From positions 4,030,001 through 4,094,000 of the forward strand of contig NZ_CP013234.1 of the NCBI RefSeq assembly GCF_001584185.1: a stretch of DNA of 64,000 nt, read 5' to 3'. This document shows, piece by piece, positions 8,011 through 18,815 of this stretch (positions within the stretch are counted from its first letter, which is position 1; every line of letters starts with the position of its first letter). Under the pieces are notes generated by a model. The model was not told where the DNA came from and searched no databases. It saw only the letters and a program-made list of their open reading frames with translations. The position numbers and the translations under genes are program-made. The stretch is from Collimonas pratensis. Lineage in GTDB: Bacteria; Pseudomonadota; Gammaproteobacteria; Burkholderiales; Burkholderiaceae_D.

Positions 8011-8517
8011 ATGTTCAAGCTTCGCAAACAATTACTGATCGGCGTGACTGCATTGAGCATTGCCGCCATGGGCCTGACTGCCTACGCCCAGACCGACGGC
8101 GCCAAGAAGGGCCCGCCGACACCGGAACAACAAGCCAAATTCGCCGACCGCATGGCAAAAATGCAGGCCAAATGGCATGACGACCTGAAGATCACCCCTG
8201 CCCAAGAGCCTGCCTGGCAAACCTTTATCGGCAAAATCAAACCGGTCAAGCCAGCCGTACCGCCACAGCGTCCGAGCAAGGAAGATTGGGCCAAGCTGAG
8301 CGCGCCGGAACGCCTGGACCATCAAATGGAATTCCTGAAACGGGCTGAAACCCGTCTGGCCGAGCATACCGCGGCCGTCAAGGAATTCTACGCCGTGCTG
8401 ACGCCGGTGCAGCAAAAGGTCTTCGACGAACACTTCAAGCGCCTGGAACAGCATCGTTTCGGCCATCGCGGCTTCCACCGCGGCGGTCCTGACGGCGCAC
8501 AGGAAAGCCGTCCATAA
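8011..8517 (+). CDS. Spy/CpxP-family periplasmic protein (LTxxQ motif)
   Basis: This 168-residue protein starts with a Sec signal peptide probably cleaved after AYA (residue 26). The mature part is helical and charged and carries two LTxxQ-type motifs, KITPAQ at about 60-65 and VLTPVQQ at about 129-135, the hallmark of the Spy/CpxP family. Spy is an ATP-independent periplasmic chaperone induced by envelope stress; CpxP modulates a stress sensor. The C-terminus is rich in His, Gly and Arg (HRFGHRGFHRGG), which could bind metal. It lies divergent from a two-component system and upstream of an RND pump, which supports a stress role. Confidence 0.85.
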   Translation: MFKLRKQLLIGVTALSIAAMGLTAYAQTDGAKKGPPTPEQQAKFADRMAKMQAKWHDDLKITPAQEPAWQTFIGKIKPVKPAVPPQRPSKEDWAKLSAPERLDHQMEFLKRAETRLAEHTAAVKEFYAVLTPVQQKVFDEHFKRLEQHRFGHRGFHRGGPDGAQESRP

Positions 8518-8847
8518 CTGAAAGCGGGAGCCAGGCCCAGCCAGGCCGGGCAAATGGCGAAGCCGTAGACGTTGCGCGCATCACAGCGCGCAGCCCTGCG
8601 GCTTCATCATTTGCCGCGCTTTTGCCACCTTCCTGCCGCCCGGCGCGGCGCCAATTGCCGTCCGCAACGCTTGCCGCTACACTGCCTGGCGGTGTTCATT
8701 AAATTGAAACAATTTCTAATAAATACACACGCCGGTAAAATTTACTCGCTAAACTCATGTAACTGCATTTCAGCAATCCTCTGAGTCCTGATTTCAGCGG
8801 ATCCAAGCATTGCACCTGACCATACTCTGACTGACCTCCTGCCTGCG
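8518..8847 (+). promoter_or_regulatory. Gap between spy-like gene and efflux operon: hairpin and inverted repeat
   Basis: These 330 bases hold no gene I can support. Just after the spy-like stop, GCAAATGGCGAAGCCG at 8550-8565 pairs imperfectly with CGGCTTCATCATTTGC near 8599-8614, with an inner GCGCGC stem; it may end the spy-like transcript. Upstream of the pump, AAATTGAAACAATTT at 8701-8715 is a perfect inverted repeat with a 3-base spacer and could be an operator. A weak promoter candidate is TTTCTA followed 17 bases later by TAAAAT around 8735. The operator idea is a pattern reading only. Confidence 0.4.
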
Positions 8848-10293
8848 ATGACTACTACTCCGACTCCAAAAATCGATCAACCTAGCCAGCCCCGGCCGGC
8901 CCTGCTTCCCAATCAACGCCAGGGCGGATTCCAGCGCGGCTGGCTGTGGCTGGCGGCAGTCGTGGTGCTGGCCCTGGCGGCCTATCTGATCTGGGGCCGC
9001 GGCCACCAGGCAGCCGACGGCGCGGCAGGCAAACCGGAACAGACAGGACAAGCCGCCAGCGGCAGTGGCAAAGGCGGCGGCAAGGGGGGAGGCAAGCGCG
9101 GTGCATTCGCCGGCGCCGGCGGCCCATTGCCGGTCGGTGTCGCGGTCGCCAAAGCCGGCGATATCAATATCTATATTGCCGGCCTGGGTAGCGTCACTCC
9201 GGAAGCCACTGCGGTGGTCAAAAGCCGGGTCGACGGCCAGTTGATGAAACTGCATTTCCAAGAGGGTCAAGTGGTGAAAGCCGGCGCCCTGCTGGCGGAA
9301 CTGGACCCGCGTCCTTACCAGGTCGCGGTGACGCAGGCCGAAGGCCAGCTGGCCAAAGACACGGCCTTGCTGCAAGCAGCGCAGATCGATTTGAAACGCT
9401 ACCGCACCTTGCTGGCGCAAGATTCGATCGCCAGCCAGCAGGTCGATACCCAGGCGGCGCTGGTCAAACAATATGAAGGCACGGTCAAATCAGACCAGGG
9501 ATCGCTCGACAGCGCCCGCCTGCAGCTTACCTACTCGCGCGTCACGGCGCCTATCGGCGGCCGTCTCGGCCTGCGCCAGGTCGATCTCGGCAACGTGGTG
9601 CACGCCAGCGACACCAACGGCATCGTCATCATCACGCAGCTGCAACCGATCACCACCGTATTCAGCATCCCGGAAGACAATATTCCGAGCGTCATGAAGC
9701 AGATCCAGGCCGGCAAGAAACTGCCGACCGACGTCTGGGACCGCGACCAGAAGAACAAACTCGACAGCGGCTACCTGCTGACCATCGACAACCAGGTCGA
9801 CAGCACTACCGGCACGGTCAAGCTCAAGGCAGAATCGCCCAACGCCAACTACGCCCTGTTCCCTAGCCAGTTCGTCAACGCCCGCATGCTGCTCGACACG
9901 CGCAAGGACGCTATCGTGATTCCGAACGCCGCCATCCAGCGTGGCGCCAAGGGTACCTTCGTATATGTCGTCAAGCCGGACCATACCGTCACCATCCGTC
10001 AGGTGACGGCCGGTCCGACCGAAGGCGAATCCACCGCTATCGACAAAGGCATCGCCACTGGCGAAACCGTCGTCATCGACGGCATCGACAAACTGAAGGA
10101 AGGCGCAAAAGTAGAGCCGGTGTCGCGTGGCGGCCCTGCTGCTGCCGCAGCGGGCAGCGCCGATGCCACCGGCGCCGGCGCTCATAAGGGTGGCCACCGC
10201 CATCGCCAGGATGCCAGCAGCAGCGCTGCCGCCTCCAGCGACACTGCCGCCGCACCCGCACCCGCTGCCGCCAACAAGAGCAACAGCCAATAA
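8848..10293 (+). CDS. mdtA: RND efflux periplasmic adaptor (MdtA-like)
   Basis: This 481-residue protein is the membrane-fusion component of a tripartite drug efflux pump, joining the inner-membrane RND proteins to the outer-membrane channel. It has one N-terminal membrane helix (WLWLAAVVVLALAAYLIWG), a Gly/Lys linker, the biotinyl-lipoyl half-motifs (KSRVDGQLMKLHFQEGQVVKAG and LTYSRVTAPIGGRLG regions), a coiled-coil hairpin between them, and beta-barrel and membrane-proximal domains. It is longer than Escherichia coli MdtA because of a low-complexity Ala/Ser/His-rich tail of about 50 residues. It heads an operon with two RND genes and a channel gene. The MdtABC relationship rests mainly on the two distinct RND proteins that follow. 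Confidence 0.92.
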   Translation: MTTTPTPKIDQPSQPRPALLPNQRQGGFQRGWLWLAAVVVLALAAYLIWGRGHQAADGAAGKPEQTGQAASGSGKGGGKGGGKRGAFAGAGGPLPVGVAVAKAGDINIYIAGLGSVTPEATAVVKSRVDGQLMKLHFQEGQVVKAGALLAELDPRPYQVAVTQAEGQLAKDTALLQAAQIDLKRYRTLLAQDSIASQQVDTQAALVKQYEGTVKSDQGSLDSARLQLTYSRVTAPIGGRLGLRQVDLGNVVHASDTNGIVIITQLQPITTVFSIPEDNIPSVMKQIQAGKKLPTDVWDRDQKNKLDSGYLLTIDNQVDSTTGTVKLKAESPNANYALFPSQFVNARMLLDTRKDAIVIPNAAIQRGAKGTFVYVVKPDHTVTIRQVTAGPTEGESTAIDKGIATGETVVIDGIDKLKEGAKVEPVSRGGPAAAAAGSADATGAGAHKGGHRHRQDASSSAAASSDTAAAPAPAAANKSNSQ

Positions 10294-10315
10294 TCGGCCG
10301 TAAAGAACGGAACGC

Positions 10316-13300
10316 ATGAATCCCTCACGCCAGTTTATTCTCCGGCCGGTCGCCACATCCTTGCTGATGCTGGCGATTTTCCTGGCCGGTGTCGTCGCCT
10401 ACAGGCAGCTGCCGCTTTCGGCGCTGCCGGAAGTGGACTATCCAACCATCCAGGTGGTGACGCTGTATCCCGGCGCCAGCCCTGACGTCATGACCTCCTC
10501 GGTGACGGCGCCGCTGGAACGGCAGTTCGGCCAGATGCCAGGCCTTAACCAGATGTCGTCCACCAGTTCCGGCGGCGCTTCGGTCATCACGCTGCAGTTC
10601 AGTCTGGACCTGAGCCTGGATATCGCCGAGCAGGAAGTGCAAGCCGCGATCAACGCCGGCAGCAACCTGCTGCCGTCCGACCTGCCGACGCCGCCGATCT
10701 ATAACAAGGTCAATCCGGCCGACACCCCTATCCTGTCGCTGGCGATCACCTCCAAGACGCTGCCGCTGCCAAAGGTGCAGGACCTGATCGACACCCGCCT
10801 GGCGCAAAAGATTTCGCAAGTGCCGGGCGTCGGCCTCGTCAGCCTGTCGGGCGGCCAGCGCCCTGCCGTACGGCTGCAGCTGAATCCACGCGCAGTGGCT
10901 GCGCTGGGCCTGAATCTTGACGATATCCGCACAGCCATCGGCAACGCCAACGTCAACCAGGCCAAGGGCAGTTTCGACGGTCCCTCGCGCGCCTCCACCA
11001 TCGACGCCAATGACCAGTTGCGCTCTGCCGACGAATACCGCAACCTGATCATCGCCTACAAGAACGGCGCGCCGATCCGCGTCTCCGACATTGCCGACGT
11101 CGTCGACGATGCCGAAAACGTGCGGCTGGCGGCCTGGGCCAACCAGTCGCCGGCGATTATCCTGAACATCCAGCGCCAGCCGGGCGCCAACGTCATCGCC
11201 GTGGTCGACAGCATCAAGAAGATCCTGCCGCAGCTGCAGGATACCCTGCCCGGCGCCATCGAAGTCCAGATCCTGACCGACCGCACCACCACCATCCGCG
11301 CCTCGGTGTCGGACGTGCAGTTTGAACTGCTGCTGTCGATCGCGCTGGTGGTGATGGTGATTTTCCTGTTCCTGCGCAGCGTCCCTGCCACCATCATTCC
11401 CAGCGTGGCGGTGCCGCTATCGCTGATCGGCACTTTCGGCGTCATGTACCTGACCGGATTTTCCGTCAATAACCTGACCCTGATGGCGCTTACCATCGCC
11501 ACCGGCTTCGTGGTCGACGATGCGATCGTGATGATCGAGAACATCTCACGCTATATCGAAGAAGGCATGAAGCCTTTGCAGGCAGCCCTCAAGGGCGCCG
11601 AGCAGATCGGCTTCACCATCATTTCCCTGACGTTTTCTCTGATTGCCGTGCTGATTCCGCTGCTGTTCATGGGCGACGTGGTGGGGCGGCTGTTCCGTGA
11701 ATTCGCCATCACGCTGGCGGTGGCGATCCTGATCTCGGCCGTGATTTCGCTGACCTTGACGCCGATGATGTGCGCCAAGCTGCTGCACCACATCCCGGAA
11801 GAAAAGCAAAGCTGGTTCTACCGCAAGAGCGGAGCGTTTTTCGACAATATCATCGCCCGCTACGGCGTCGCCTTGCAATGGGTGCTGCGCCATCAGTTCT
11901 CCACCCTGATCGTCGCCATAGGCACGCTGGTGCTGACCGCAGTACTGTACATCTTCATCCCGAAAGGCTTTTTCCCGGTGCAGGACACCGGCGTCATCCA
12001 GGGCATTTCAGAAGCTAGCCAGTCAGTCTCCTTTGCCGCCATGGCGGAACGGCAGCAGGCGCTGGCGGCCGTAGTGCTGAAGGATCCCGCAGTGGAAAGC
12101 CTGTCTTCCTTCATCGGCATCGACGGCACCAACGCCACACTCAACAGCGGCCGCATGCTGATCAACCTGAAGCCGCGCGAACAGCGCAACATGAGTGCCA
12201 GCGACATCATCCGCCGCCTGCAGCCGGAACTGGATCGCCAGGTCGGCGGCATCACGCTGTACATGCAGCCAGTGCAGGACTTGACCATCGAAGACAGCGT
12301 CAGCCGCACCCAGTATCAGTTCAGCGTCGAGGATGCCAATCCTGCGGAGCTCAGCATCTGGGTGCCCAAGCTGATCGAGCGCCTGCGGCAGATTCCACAG
12401 CTGGCCGATATCGCCAGCAACCAGCAGGATCTCGGCCTGCAAGCCTATATTGCGATCGACCGCGACGCCGCCTCGCGCCTCGGCATCACTACCGCGGCGA
12501 TCGACAATGCCTTGTATAACGCCTTCGGCCAGCGGCTGATCTCGACCATCTACACCCAGTCGAACCAGTACCGGGTAGTGATGGAGGTCAAGCCGGAATT
12601 CCAGAAGGGTCCGACAGCGCTGAACAGCATCTACCTGGTGGCCGGCAACGGCAACCAGGTGCCCTTGTCCAGCATCGCTACCATCGAAGAACGCACCTCG
12701 CCGCTGGTGATCAACCATATCGGCCAGTTCCCTGCCACCACGATCTCCTTCAACCTGGCAGCGGGCGCCTCGCTCGGCGACGCCGTCAAGGCGATCCATG
12801 CGGCGGAGCTGGAGATCGGCATGCCGGACAGTATCCAGACCCAGTTTCAGGGCGCTGCGCTGGCGTTCCAGGCTTCGCTCAGCAACACGCTGATACTGAT
12901 CCTGGCGGCGATCGTCACTATGTATATCGTGCTTGGCGTGCTGTATGAAAGCTATATCCATCCGATCACCATCCTGTCGACGCTGCCGTCGGCCGGGGTT
13001 GGCGCCCTGCTGTCGCTGATGATCGCCGGCAGCGACCTTGGCATCATCGGCATCATCGGCATCGTCCTGCTGATCGGTATCGTCAAGAAAAACGCCATCA
13101 TGATGATCGACTTCGCCCTGGACGCCGAGCGCAACGAGGGCAAGAGCCCGCGTGAAGCGATCTACCAGGCTTGCCTGCTGCGCTTCCGTCCTATCCTGAT
13201 GACCACCATGGCGGCCTTGCTGGGCGCCCTGCCGCTGATGCTGGGCACCGGCGTCGGCTCGGAATTGCGCCAGCCGCTGGGGATCACCATGGTCGGCGGC

Positions 13301-13471
13301 CTGCTGGTATCGCAAGTGCTGACCCTGTTCACGACGCCAGTGATCTACCTGGCCTTCGACAACCTGGCGCGCCGCATGCGTGAACGCTTCGGCAGCAAGG
13401 ATGCCGACAGCGACGACGACCAGCACGACAACCCGAACGATGGCGCTGTAGCGGAGCCGGTTAAGCCGTGA
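10316..13471 (+). CDS. mdtB: RND efflux transporter, MdtB-like subunit
   Basis: This 1051-residue inner-membrane protein belongs to the hydrophobe/amphiphile RND family, which exports drugs, detergents and bile-salt-like compounds using the proton gradient. It has the 12-helix plan with two large periplasmic loops. The proton-relay aspartate pair is in [14 protein letters not shown] of helix 4, and the relay lysine is in [13 protein letters not shown] of helix 10. It begins 23 bases after mdtA and ends 7 bases before a second RND gene. The pairing of two RND paralogues in one operon is the MdtBC/MuxBC arrangement, in which a heterotrimer forms. The acidic C-terminal tail (about 20 residues) is probably disordered. 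Confidence 0.93.
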   Translation: MNPSRQFILRPVATSLLMLAIFLAGVVAYRQLPLSALPEVDYPTIQVVTLYPGASPDVMTSSVTAPLERQFGQMPGLNQMSSTSSGGASVITLQFSLDLSLDIAEQEVQAAINAGSNLLPSDLPTPPIYNKVNPADTPILSLAITSKTLPLPKVQDLIDTRLAQKISQVPGVGLVSLSGGQRPAVRLQLNPRAVAALGLNLDDIRTAIGNANVNQAKGSFDGPSRASTIDANDQLRSADEYRNLIIAYKNGAPIRVSDIADVVDDAENVRLAAWANQSPAIILNIQRQPGANVIAVVDSIKKILPQLQDTLPGAIEVQILTDRTTTIRASVSDVQFELLLSIALVVMVIFLFLRSVPATIIPSVAVPLSLIGTFGVMYLTGFSVNNLTLMALTIATGFVVDDAIVMIENISRYIEEGMKPLQAALKGAEQIGFTIISLTFSLIAVLIPLLFMGDVVGRLFREFAITLAVAILISAVISLTLTPMMCAKLLHHIPEEKQSWFYRKSGAFFDNIIARYGVALQWVLRHQFSTLIVAIGTLVLTAVLYIFIPKGFFPVQDTGVIQGISEASQSVSFAAMAERQQALAAVVLKDPAVESLSSFIGIDGTNATLNSGRMLINLKPREQRNMSASDIIRRLQPELDRQVGGITLYMQPVQDLTIEDSVSRTQYQFSVEDANPAELSIWVPKLIERLRQIPQLADIASNQQDLGLQAYIAIDRDAASRLGITTAAIDNALYNAFGQRLISTIYTQSNQYRVVMEVKPEFQKGPTALNSIYLVAGNGNQVPLSSIATIEERTSPLVINHIGQFPATTISFNLAAGASLGDAVKAIHAAELEIGMPDSIQTQFQGAALAFQASLSNTLILILAAIVTMYIVLGVLYESYIHPITILSTLPSAGVGALLSLMIAGSDLGIIGIIGIVLLIGIVKKNAIMMIDFALDAERNEGKSPREAIYQACLLRFRPILMTTMAALLGALPLMLGTGVGSELRQPLGITMVGGLLVSQVLTLFTTPVIYLAFDNLARRMRERFGSKDADSDDDQHDNPNDGAVAEPVKP

Positions 13472-13478
13472 TGACAGC

Positions 13479-16400
13479 ATGAACATATCGCGTCCCTTTA
13501 TTGAACGGCCGATCGCCACCACGCTGCTGACTATCGGCGTAGCGCTGGCCGGCATGGTGGCGTTCCGGCTGTTGCCGGTATCGCCCTTGCCGCAGGTGGA
13601 TCTGCCGACCATCTCAGTCTCGGCCGGCCTGCCCGGCGCCAGTCCGGAAACCATGGCGGCCACCGTGGCGACGCCGCTGGAACGTGCGCTCGGTTCGATT
13701 GCCGGCGTCACCGAGATGACTTCCTCCAGCACGCTGAGCTCGACCCGCATCACCATGCAGTTCGATCTCAGCCGCGATATCGACGGCGCCGCGCGCGACG
13801 TCCAGGCGGCGCTCAATGCTGCCCGCAACCTGCTGCCGACCGGCCTGCCCAGCAATCCGAGCTATCGCAAGGTGAATCCGGCCGATGCGCCGATCATCAT
13901 CCTGTCGCTGACCTCGGACAGCATGACGCAAGGCCAGATGTACGATGCCGCCGACACCATCCTGGCGCAAAAACTGTCGCAGGTGAAAGGCGTCGGCCAG
14001 GTCAGCGTCGGCGGCAGTTCGCAGCCTGCAGTGCGGGTCGAGCTGAATCCGACCGCGCTCAACAAGTACGGCATCGGCAGCGCCGACGTGCGCACCGCGA
14101 TCGCCGCCACCAATGCCAACCGTCCAAAAGGCGTGCTGGAAGACGGCGACAAGAACTGGCAGATCTACGCCAACGACCAGGCCAAGACCGCCGCCGAGTA
14201 CATGCCGTTGATCGTCGCCTACCGCAATGGCGCGGCAGTGCGGGTCAGCGATGTCGCCACGGTGGCTGATTCGGTGGCCAATGTACGCAACGCCGGCTCG
14301 GCCAACGGCAAGCCTTCCGTGCTGGTGATCCTGAACCGCCAGCCGGGCGCCAACATCATCGAAACCGTCGACGAAGTACGCGCCTTGCTGCCGCAGCTGC
14401 GCGCCTCGATCCCGGCCGCCATCAACCTCGATGTCGTGATGGACCGCACGCCGACCATCCGCGCTTCCCTGCGCGAGACCGAACGCACCCTGCTGATCTC
14501 GATCGGACTGGTGATCATGGTGGTGTTCCTGTTCCTGCGCAACGGCCGCGCCACGCTGATCCCGGCGGTAGCGGTGCCGGTGTCGCTGATCGGCACTTTC
14601 GGCGTCATGTATCTGCTCGGCTACAGCCTCGACAACCTGTCGCTGATGGCGCTGACCATCGCCACCGGCTTCGTGGTCGACGATGCAATCGTCGTGCTGG
14701 AGAACGTTTCGCGCCATATCGAGCAGGGCAAGAAGCCGTTTGCGGCGGCCATGCTGGGGGCCAAGGAAGTCGGCTTCACGGTGCTGTCGATGAGCATCTC
14801 CCTGATCGCCGTCTTCATCCCTATCCTTTTGATGGGCGGCATCGTCGGCCGTCTGTTCCGCGAGTTTGCGGTCACCCTGTCGGTGGCGATCATGGTGTCG
14901 CTGCTGGTGTCGCTGACCACCACGCCGATGATGTGCGCGCGCCTGCTGAAACACGAACCGGAGCGCAAGCAGGGCCGTTTCTTCAACGCCACCGAGCGCG
15001 CCTTCGATGCCATGCTGCGCGGCTACGAGCGTTCGCTGGCCTGGGCGCTGCGCTTCTCGCCGCTGATGATCATCATCCTGGTGGCCACCATCTTCCTCAA
15101 CGTCTATCTGTACACGGTGATTCCCAAAGGCCTGTTCCCGCAGCAGGATACCGGTCTGGTGATCGGTGGCATCCAGGGCGACCAGTCGATTTCGTTCCAG
15201 TCGATGAAGGTCAAGCTGGATCAATTTGTCAGCATTGTGCGCAGCGACCCGGATGTGCAAAGCGTGATCGCCTTTACCGGCGGCGGCCAGAGCAATCGCG
15301 GCAACATGTTCATCACGCTCAAGCCGCTGACCGTACGCAAGCTCACCGCCGATCAGGTGATCGCGCGCCTGCGCGGCAAGCTCAGCCATGTGCCGGGCGC
15401 CAACCTGTTCATGCAATCGGTGCAGGATATCCGCACCGGCGGCCGCTCCAGCGATGCCCAGTACCAGTACACCCTGCAGTCGGACGACCTCAACGAGCTA
15501 CGCACCTGGGAACCGAAAATCCGCGACGCCTTGAGCGCCTTGCCGCAGCTGACCGACGTCAATACCGACCAGCAGGACAAGGGCTTACAGACCACCCTCA
15601 CCATAGACCGTGAAACGGCTATACGCAGCGGCGTCACGCCACAGCTGATCGACGCCACCCTGAACGATCTGTTCGGCCAGCGCCAGGTATCGACCATCTA
15701 CAGCGGCATGAACCAGTATCACGTAGTAATGGAAGCCGGGCCGCAATACTTGCAAAGCCCGCAAATCCTGCACAATACTTATGTCAGCATCCCTGCCAGC
15801 ACCGCCAATCTGTCGCCCACCACCTCGGCACTGGGTACGCCGCCAGCCTTGACCGCAGGCGGCAAACTGGCGTCCAATTCATCGCTGGCGCTGACCTTGT
15901 CGACCGCGGCCGAACAGCAGATGCCGCTGGCGGCATTCTCCAGTTTCCAGCCGACCAACACCGCGCTGGCGGTGAATCACCAGAGCCAGTTCATCGCCTC
16001 GACCATCTCCTTCAACCTGCCGGCCGGTGAGTCGCTGTCGGACGCCACGCTGGCGATCAACGACGCCATGGCCAGGATCGGCGTGCCGACCTCGGTGCAC
16101 GGCAGCTTCCAGGGCACCGCCAACGTCTTTCAGTCATCGTTGAGCAGCCAGCCGATGCTGATCCTGACTGCGCTGCTGGCGGTCTATATCGTGCTCGGCG
16201 TCCTGTATGAAAGCTATGTGCATCCGATCACCATTCTCTCGACCCTGCCGTCGGCCGGCGTCGGCGCCCTGCTGGCGCTGCTGGCGACCGGCACCGATTT
16301 CAGCCTGATCGCGCTGATCGGGGTGATCCTGCTGATCGGCATCGTCAAGAAGAACGCGATCATGATGATCGACTTCGCCCTGCATGTGGAACGGGAACAA

Positions 16401-16700
16401 GGGCTGTCGCCGCGCGATTCGATCTTTGAAGCCTGCCGCCTGCGCTTCCGGCCGATCATGATGACCACCATGGCCGCCATGCTGGGCGCAGTGCCGCTGG
16501 CGCTGGGCGCGGGCGACGGCGCCGAGCTGCGGCGGCCGCTGGGGATCGCGATTGTCGGCGGCCTGATCATGAGCCAGTTACTGACCCTGTACACGACACC
16601 GGTGGTGTATCTGTACATGGACAGGTTCCGCCTGTGGAGCAAGGATAAATGGGAACGGCGCGGCGGCAGGCCGGCGCCGGATGCAGCTGAAGCGGTGTAA
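13479..16700 (+). CDS. mdtC: RND efflux transporter, MdtC-like subunit
   Basis: This 1073-residue protein is the second RND subunit and probably assembles with the MdtB-like protein. The helix-4 aspartates ([14 protein letters not shown]) and helix-10 lysine ([13 protein letters not shown]) are intact. Compared with its operon partner it carries about 41 extra residues, rich in Ser, Thr and Ala, in the second periplasmic loop (codons around 15795-15917). They lie where the partner has only a short turn before the QVPLSS strand. The gene begins 7 bases after the mdtB stop, so translation is probably coupled. In the E. coli heterotrimer, MdtC is thought to bind substrate and MdtB to drive proton flow; whether that holds here is unknown. 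Confidence 0.93.
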   Translation: MNISRPFIERPIATTLLTIGVALAGMVAFRLLPVSPLPQVDLPTISVSAGLPGASPETMAATVATPLERALGSIAGVTEMTSSSTLSSTRITMQFDLSRDIDGAARDVQAALNAARNLLPTGLPSNPSYRKVNPADAPIIILSLTSDSMTQGQMYDAADTILAQKLSQVKGVGQVSVGGSSQPAVRVELNPTALNKYGIGSADVRTAIAATNANRPKGVLEDGDKNWQIYANDQAKTAAEYMPLIVAYRNGAAVRVSDVATVADSVANVRNAGSANGKPSVLVILNRQPGANIIETVDEVRALLPQLRASIPAAINLDVVMDRTPTIRASLRETERTLLISIGLVIMVVFLFLRNGRATLIPAVAVPVSLIGTFGVMYLLGYSLDNLSLMALTIATGFVVDDAIVVLENVSRHIEQGKKPFAAAMLGAKEVGFTVLSMSISLIAVFIPILLMGGIVGRLFREFAVTLSVAIMVSLLVSLTTTPMMCARLLKHEPERKQGRFFNATERAFDAMLRGYERSLAWALRFSPLMIIILVATIFLNVYLYTVIPKGLFPQQDTGLVIGGIQGDQSISFQSMKVKLDQFVSIVRSDPDVQSVIAFTGGGQSNRGNMFITLKPLTVRKLTADQVIARLRGKLSHVPGANLFMQSVQDIRTGGRSSDAQYQYTLQSDDLNELRTWEPKIRDALSALPQLTDVNTDQQDKGLQTTLTIDRETAIRSGVTPQLIDATLNDLFGQRQVSTIYSGMNQYHVVMEAGPQYLQSPQILHNTYVSIPASTANLSPTTSALGTPPALTAGGKLASNSSLALTLSTAAEQQMPLAAFSSFQPTNTALAVNHQSQFIASTISFNLPAGESLSDATLAINDAMARIGVPTSVHGSFQGTANVFQSSLSSQPMLILTALLAVYIVLGVLYESYVHPITILSTLPSAGVGALLALLATGTDFSLIALIGVILLIGIVKKNAIMMIDFALHVEREQGLSPRDSIFEACRLRFRPIMMTTMAAMLGAVPLALGAGDGAELRRPLGIAIVGGLIMSQLLTLYTTPVVYLYMDRFRLWSKDKWERRGGRPAPDAAEAV

Positions 16701-16746
16701 ATCGAAAACGCGGCAAGCACGACCAAAGACACTCAATGGATCTGAT

Positions 16747-18252
16747 ATGAAACACTCGCAAGCACCCATGTATAAAACCTTGCTGGCGGCGGCAGCTGCG
16801 GCGCTGTTCTTGAGCGCCTGCGCGGTCGGTCCTGACTATGTGCGGCCAGGTACCGAAGAACCGGTCGCCTTCAAGGAAAACAAGGATTGGAAAACCGCCA
16901 CGCCGAAAGACCAGGAACTGCGCGGCAACTGGTGGGAAATCTATCAGGATCCACAGCTCAACAGCCTGGTCGAGCAGGTCAACATCTCCAATCAGAATCT
17001 GGTGCAGGCCGAAGCGCAGTTCCGCCAGGCGGCGGCGCTGGTGCAATCGGCCCGGGCTGCCTACCTGCCGACGGTGTCTGCCAGCGTTTCCGCCACCCGC
17101 TCCGGCGGCGGCCGCAACAGCAGCAGCACTCTCGTCAACAGCGCCAATGGCGGCTCGGTGTCGAACAGCTTCTCGCTCGGCCCAAGCGTCAGCTGGGAGC
17201 CCGACCTGTGGGGCCGCATCAGCCGCACGGTGGAAGCCAACCAGGCTACGGCCCAGGCCAGCGCAGCGGACCTGCAGGCAACCCGGCTGAGCGCGCAAGC
17301 TACGCTGGCACAAGACTACCTGCAATTGCGGGTGCTCGACGCGCAGCAAAAACTGCTCGACGATACCGTGGCCGCGTATCAGAAATCGTATCAGCTGACG
17401 CAGAACCAGTATGCGGTCGGGGTGGTCGCCAAATCCGACGTCATCCAGGCCCAGACCCAGCTCAAGGGTGCACAGGCGCAGGCCTTGGACAATGGCGTGC
17501 TGCGCGCCCAGCTGGAGCATGCCATCGCCATGCTGACCGGACAGCCGGCCTCGACTTTCTCGATTCCACCTACCACCATGGTGGCGGTGCTGCCGGCGAT
17601 CCCGGTCGGCGTCCCTTCCACCCTGCTGGAACGGCGTCCTGACATCAGCGGCGCCGAGCGCCGCGCGGCGGCAGCCAATGCCCAGATCGGGGTCGCCAAG
17701 GCAGCCTATTTTCCGAACCTGACGCTGTCCGCTTCCGGCGGCTTCCAAAGCAACAGCTTTGCCAACTGGCTGACCGTGCCGAACCGCATCTGGTCGCTCG
17801 GACCGGCGCTGGCGGCCACCCTGTTTGACGGTGGCGCCCGGCGTGCCCAGAGCGACCAGGCGATCGCCGGTTTCGACGCCAGCGTCGCCGCCTACAAACA
17901 GACCGTGCTGACCGGCTTCCAGGAAGTCGAAGACAACCTGGCGGCCCTGCGCATCCTGGAACAGGAAGCGGCGGTGCAGGATGAAACGGTCAAGTCGGCG
18001 CGTCTGGCGGTGGAGCTGATCCTCAACCAGTACAAGTCCGGCCTGGTGAATTACACTAGCGTGGCGACGGTGCAGGCAACTGCACTCAGCGCCGAGCGGT
18101 CGGCGCTGGATATCCAGAACCGGCGCCTGTCTGCCAGCGTATTGCTGATCAAGGCGCTGGGCGGCGGCTGGGATCAGAGCCAGCTGCCGGCCAACAAAGT
18201 GCTGAATGACCGCGACGCCACCATTGCCGGCGCCAAGCCGGCCGCGCAATAG
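16747..18252 (+). CDS. NodT-type outer-membrane efflux lipoprotein
   Basis: This is the outer-membrane channel of the pump, a TolC-fold lipoprotein of the NodT/OprM family. I chose the ATG at 16747, giving 501 residues; the in-frame ATG at 16681 overlaps mdtC and would put charged residues ahead of the lipoprotein signal. The signal ends in the lipobox LSAC, followed by AVGPDYVRP, the usual start of mature NodT proteins. Two repeated OEP domains follow, with SLGPSVSWEPDLWGR and LLERRPDISGAERR as family landmarks. It is the last pump gene, 46 bases after mdtC. Its presence means the operon codes for a complete tripartite system. Confidence 0.92.
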   Translation: MKHSQAPMYKTLLAAAAAALFLSACAVGPDYVRPGTEEPVAFKENKDWKTATPKDQELRGNWWEIYQDPQLNSLVEQVNISNQNLVQAEAQFRQAAALVQSARAAYLPTVSASVSATRSGGGRNSSSTLVNSANGGSVSNSFSLGPSVSWEPDLWGRISRTVEANQATAQASAADLQATRLSAQATLAQDYLQLRVLDAQQKLLDDTVAAYQKSYQLTQNQYAVGVVAKSDVIQAQTQLKGAQAQALDNGVLRAQLEHAIAMLTGQPASTFSIPPTTMVAVLPAIPVGVPSTLLERRPDISGAERRAAAANAQIGVAKAAYFPNLTLSASGGFQSNSFANWLTVPNRIWSLGPALAATLFDGGARRAQSDQAIAGFDASVAAYKQTVLTGFQEVEDNLAALRILEQEAAVQDETVKSARLAVELILNQYKSGLVNYTSVATVQATALSAERSALDIQNRRLSASVLLIKALGGGWDQSQLPANKVLNDRDATIAGAKPAAQ

Positions 18253-18308
18253 CCGTATCGTTGCCGGCGGCACGGCATGAGATGAACAGGCGATAAACGG
18301 GGGAAACC

Positions 18309-18740
18309 ATGAAATTCAGCTCCAGCTGGCAATTGTTTGCGCTCGGTTCGGCATTTTTTGCCGGCCTGACAGCGATCTTCGGCAAGTTCGGCGTAACCGG
18401 CATGAACTCTAACTTTGCCACCTTCATCCGCACGGTAGTGATCCTGGTCGTGATCGCCGGCATCGTCACCTTGCGCGACGAGTGGCAAAAGCCGGCGCTG
18501 GTGGGCGCCTCCAACTGGCTGTTCCTGGTCCTGTCGGCGATCGCTACCGGCCTGTCCTGGCTGTGCTATTACCACGCGCTGCAGATCGGGCCGATTTCAA
18601 AAGTGGCGCCGATCGACAAGCTGAGCGTCGCCTTCGCCATCGTGCTGGGCTTGCTGTTTGCCGGCGAACAACTGACCTGGCCGGTTGCCATCGGCGGCTC
18701 GCTGATCGTCGCCGGCTCGGTCGTGATTATCGCGTTCTAG
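18309..18740 (+). CDS. Half-size EamA/DMT-type membrane protein
   Basis: This 143-residue protein has a single EamA domain with about five hydrophobic segments, half the usual ten-helix drug/metabolite transporter. Family features include an N-terminal ALGSAFFAGLTAIFGKFGV segment, the WLCYYHALQIGPISKVAPIDKLS segment and a C-terminal helix ending VAGSVVIIAF. Single-domain members are thought to act as dimers. The start is backed by GGGGGAAACC upstream. The 56-base gap from nodT means it may be read with the pump operon, but its substrate is unknown. A REP pair follows directly after the stop codon. Confidence 0.82.
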   Translation: MKFSSSWQLFALGSAFFAGLTAIFGKFGVTGMNSNFATFIRTVVILVVIAGIVTLRDEWQKPALVGASNWLFLVLSAIATGLSWLCYYHALQIGPISKVAPIDKLSVAFAIVLGLLFAGEQLTWPVAIGGSLIVAGSVVIIAF

Positions 18741-18742
18741 AG

Positions 18743-18807
18743 GTAGGGTGGGCATGCATGCCCACACAAATATCCCGCTAACGCGTGGGCACAGGTGCCC
18801 ACCCTAC
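18743..18807. repeat. Pair of inverted GTAGGGTGGGCA REP-like repeats
   Basis: GTAGGGTGGGCATGCATGCCCAC at 18743 is followed by its inverted partner, ending in GTGCCCACCCTAC at 18807. Each copy forms a small hairpin and the two can also pair with each other. The pair sits between convergent genes. The GTAG start and palindromic core match REP elements mobilised by RAYT tyrosine transposases. Related copies are at 22278-22305 and 50955-51074. Confidence 0.8.
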
Positions 18808-18815
18808 CCTTACAA

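Noticed and set aside
12023..15416. Two 600-codon frames (12023-13855, 13614-15416) opposite the RND genes
   Set aside because: They mirror the two paralogous RND genes and have His/Gln/Arg-rich low-sense translations.
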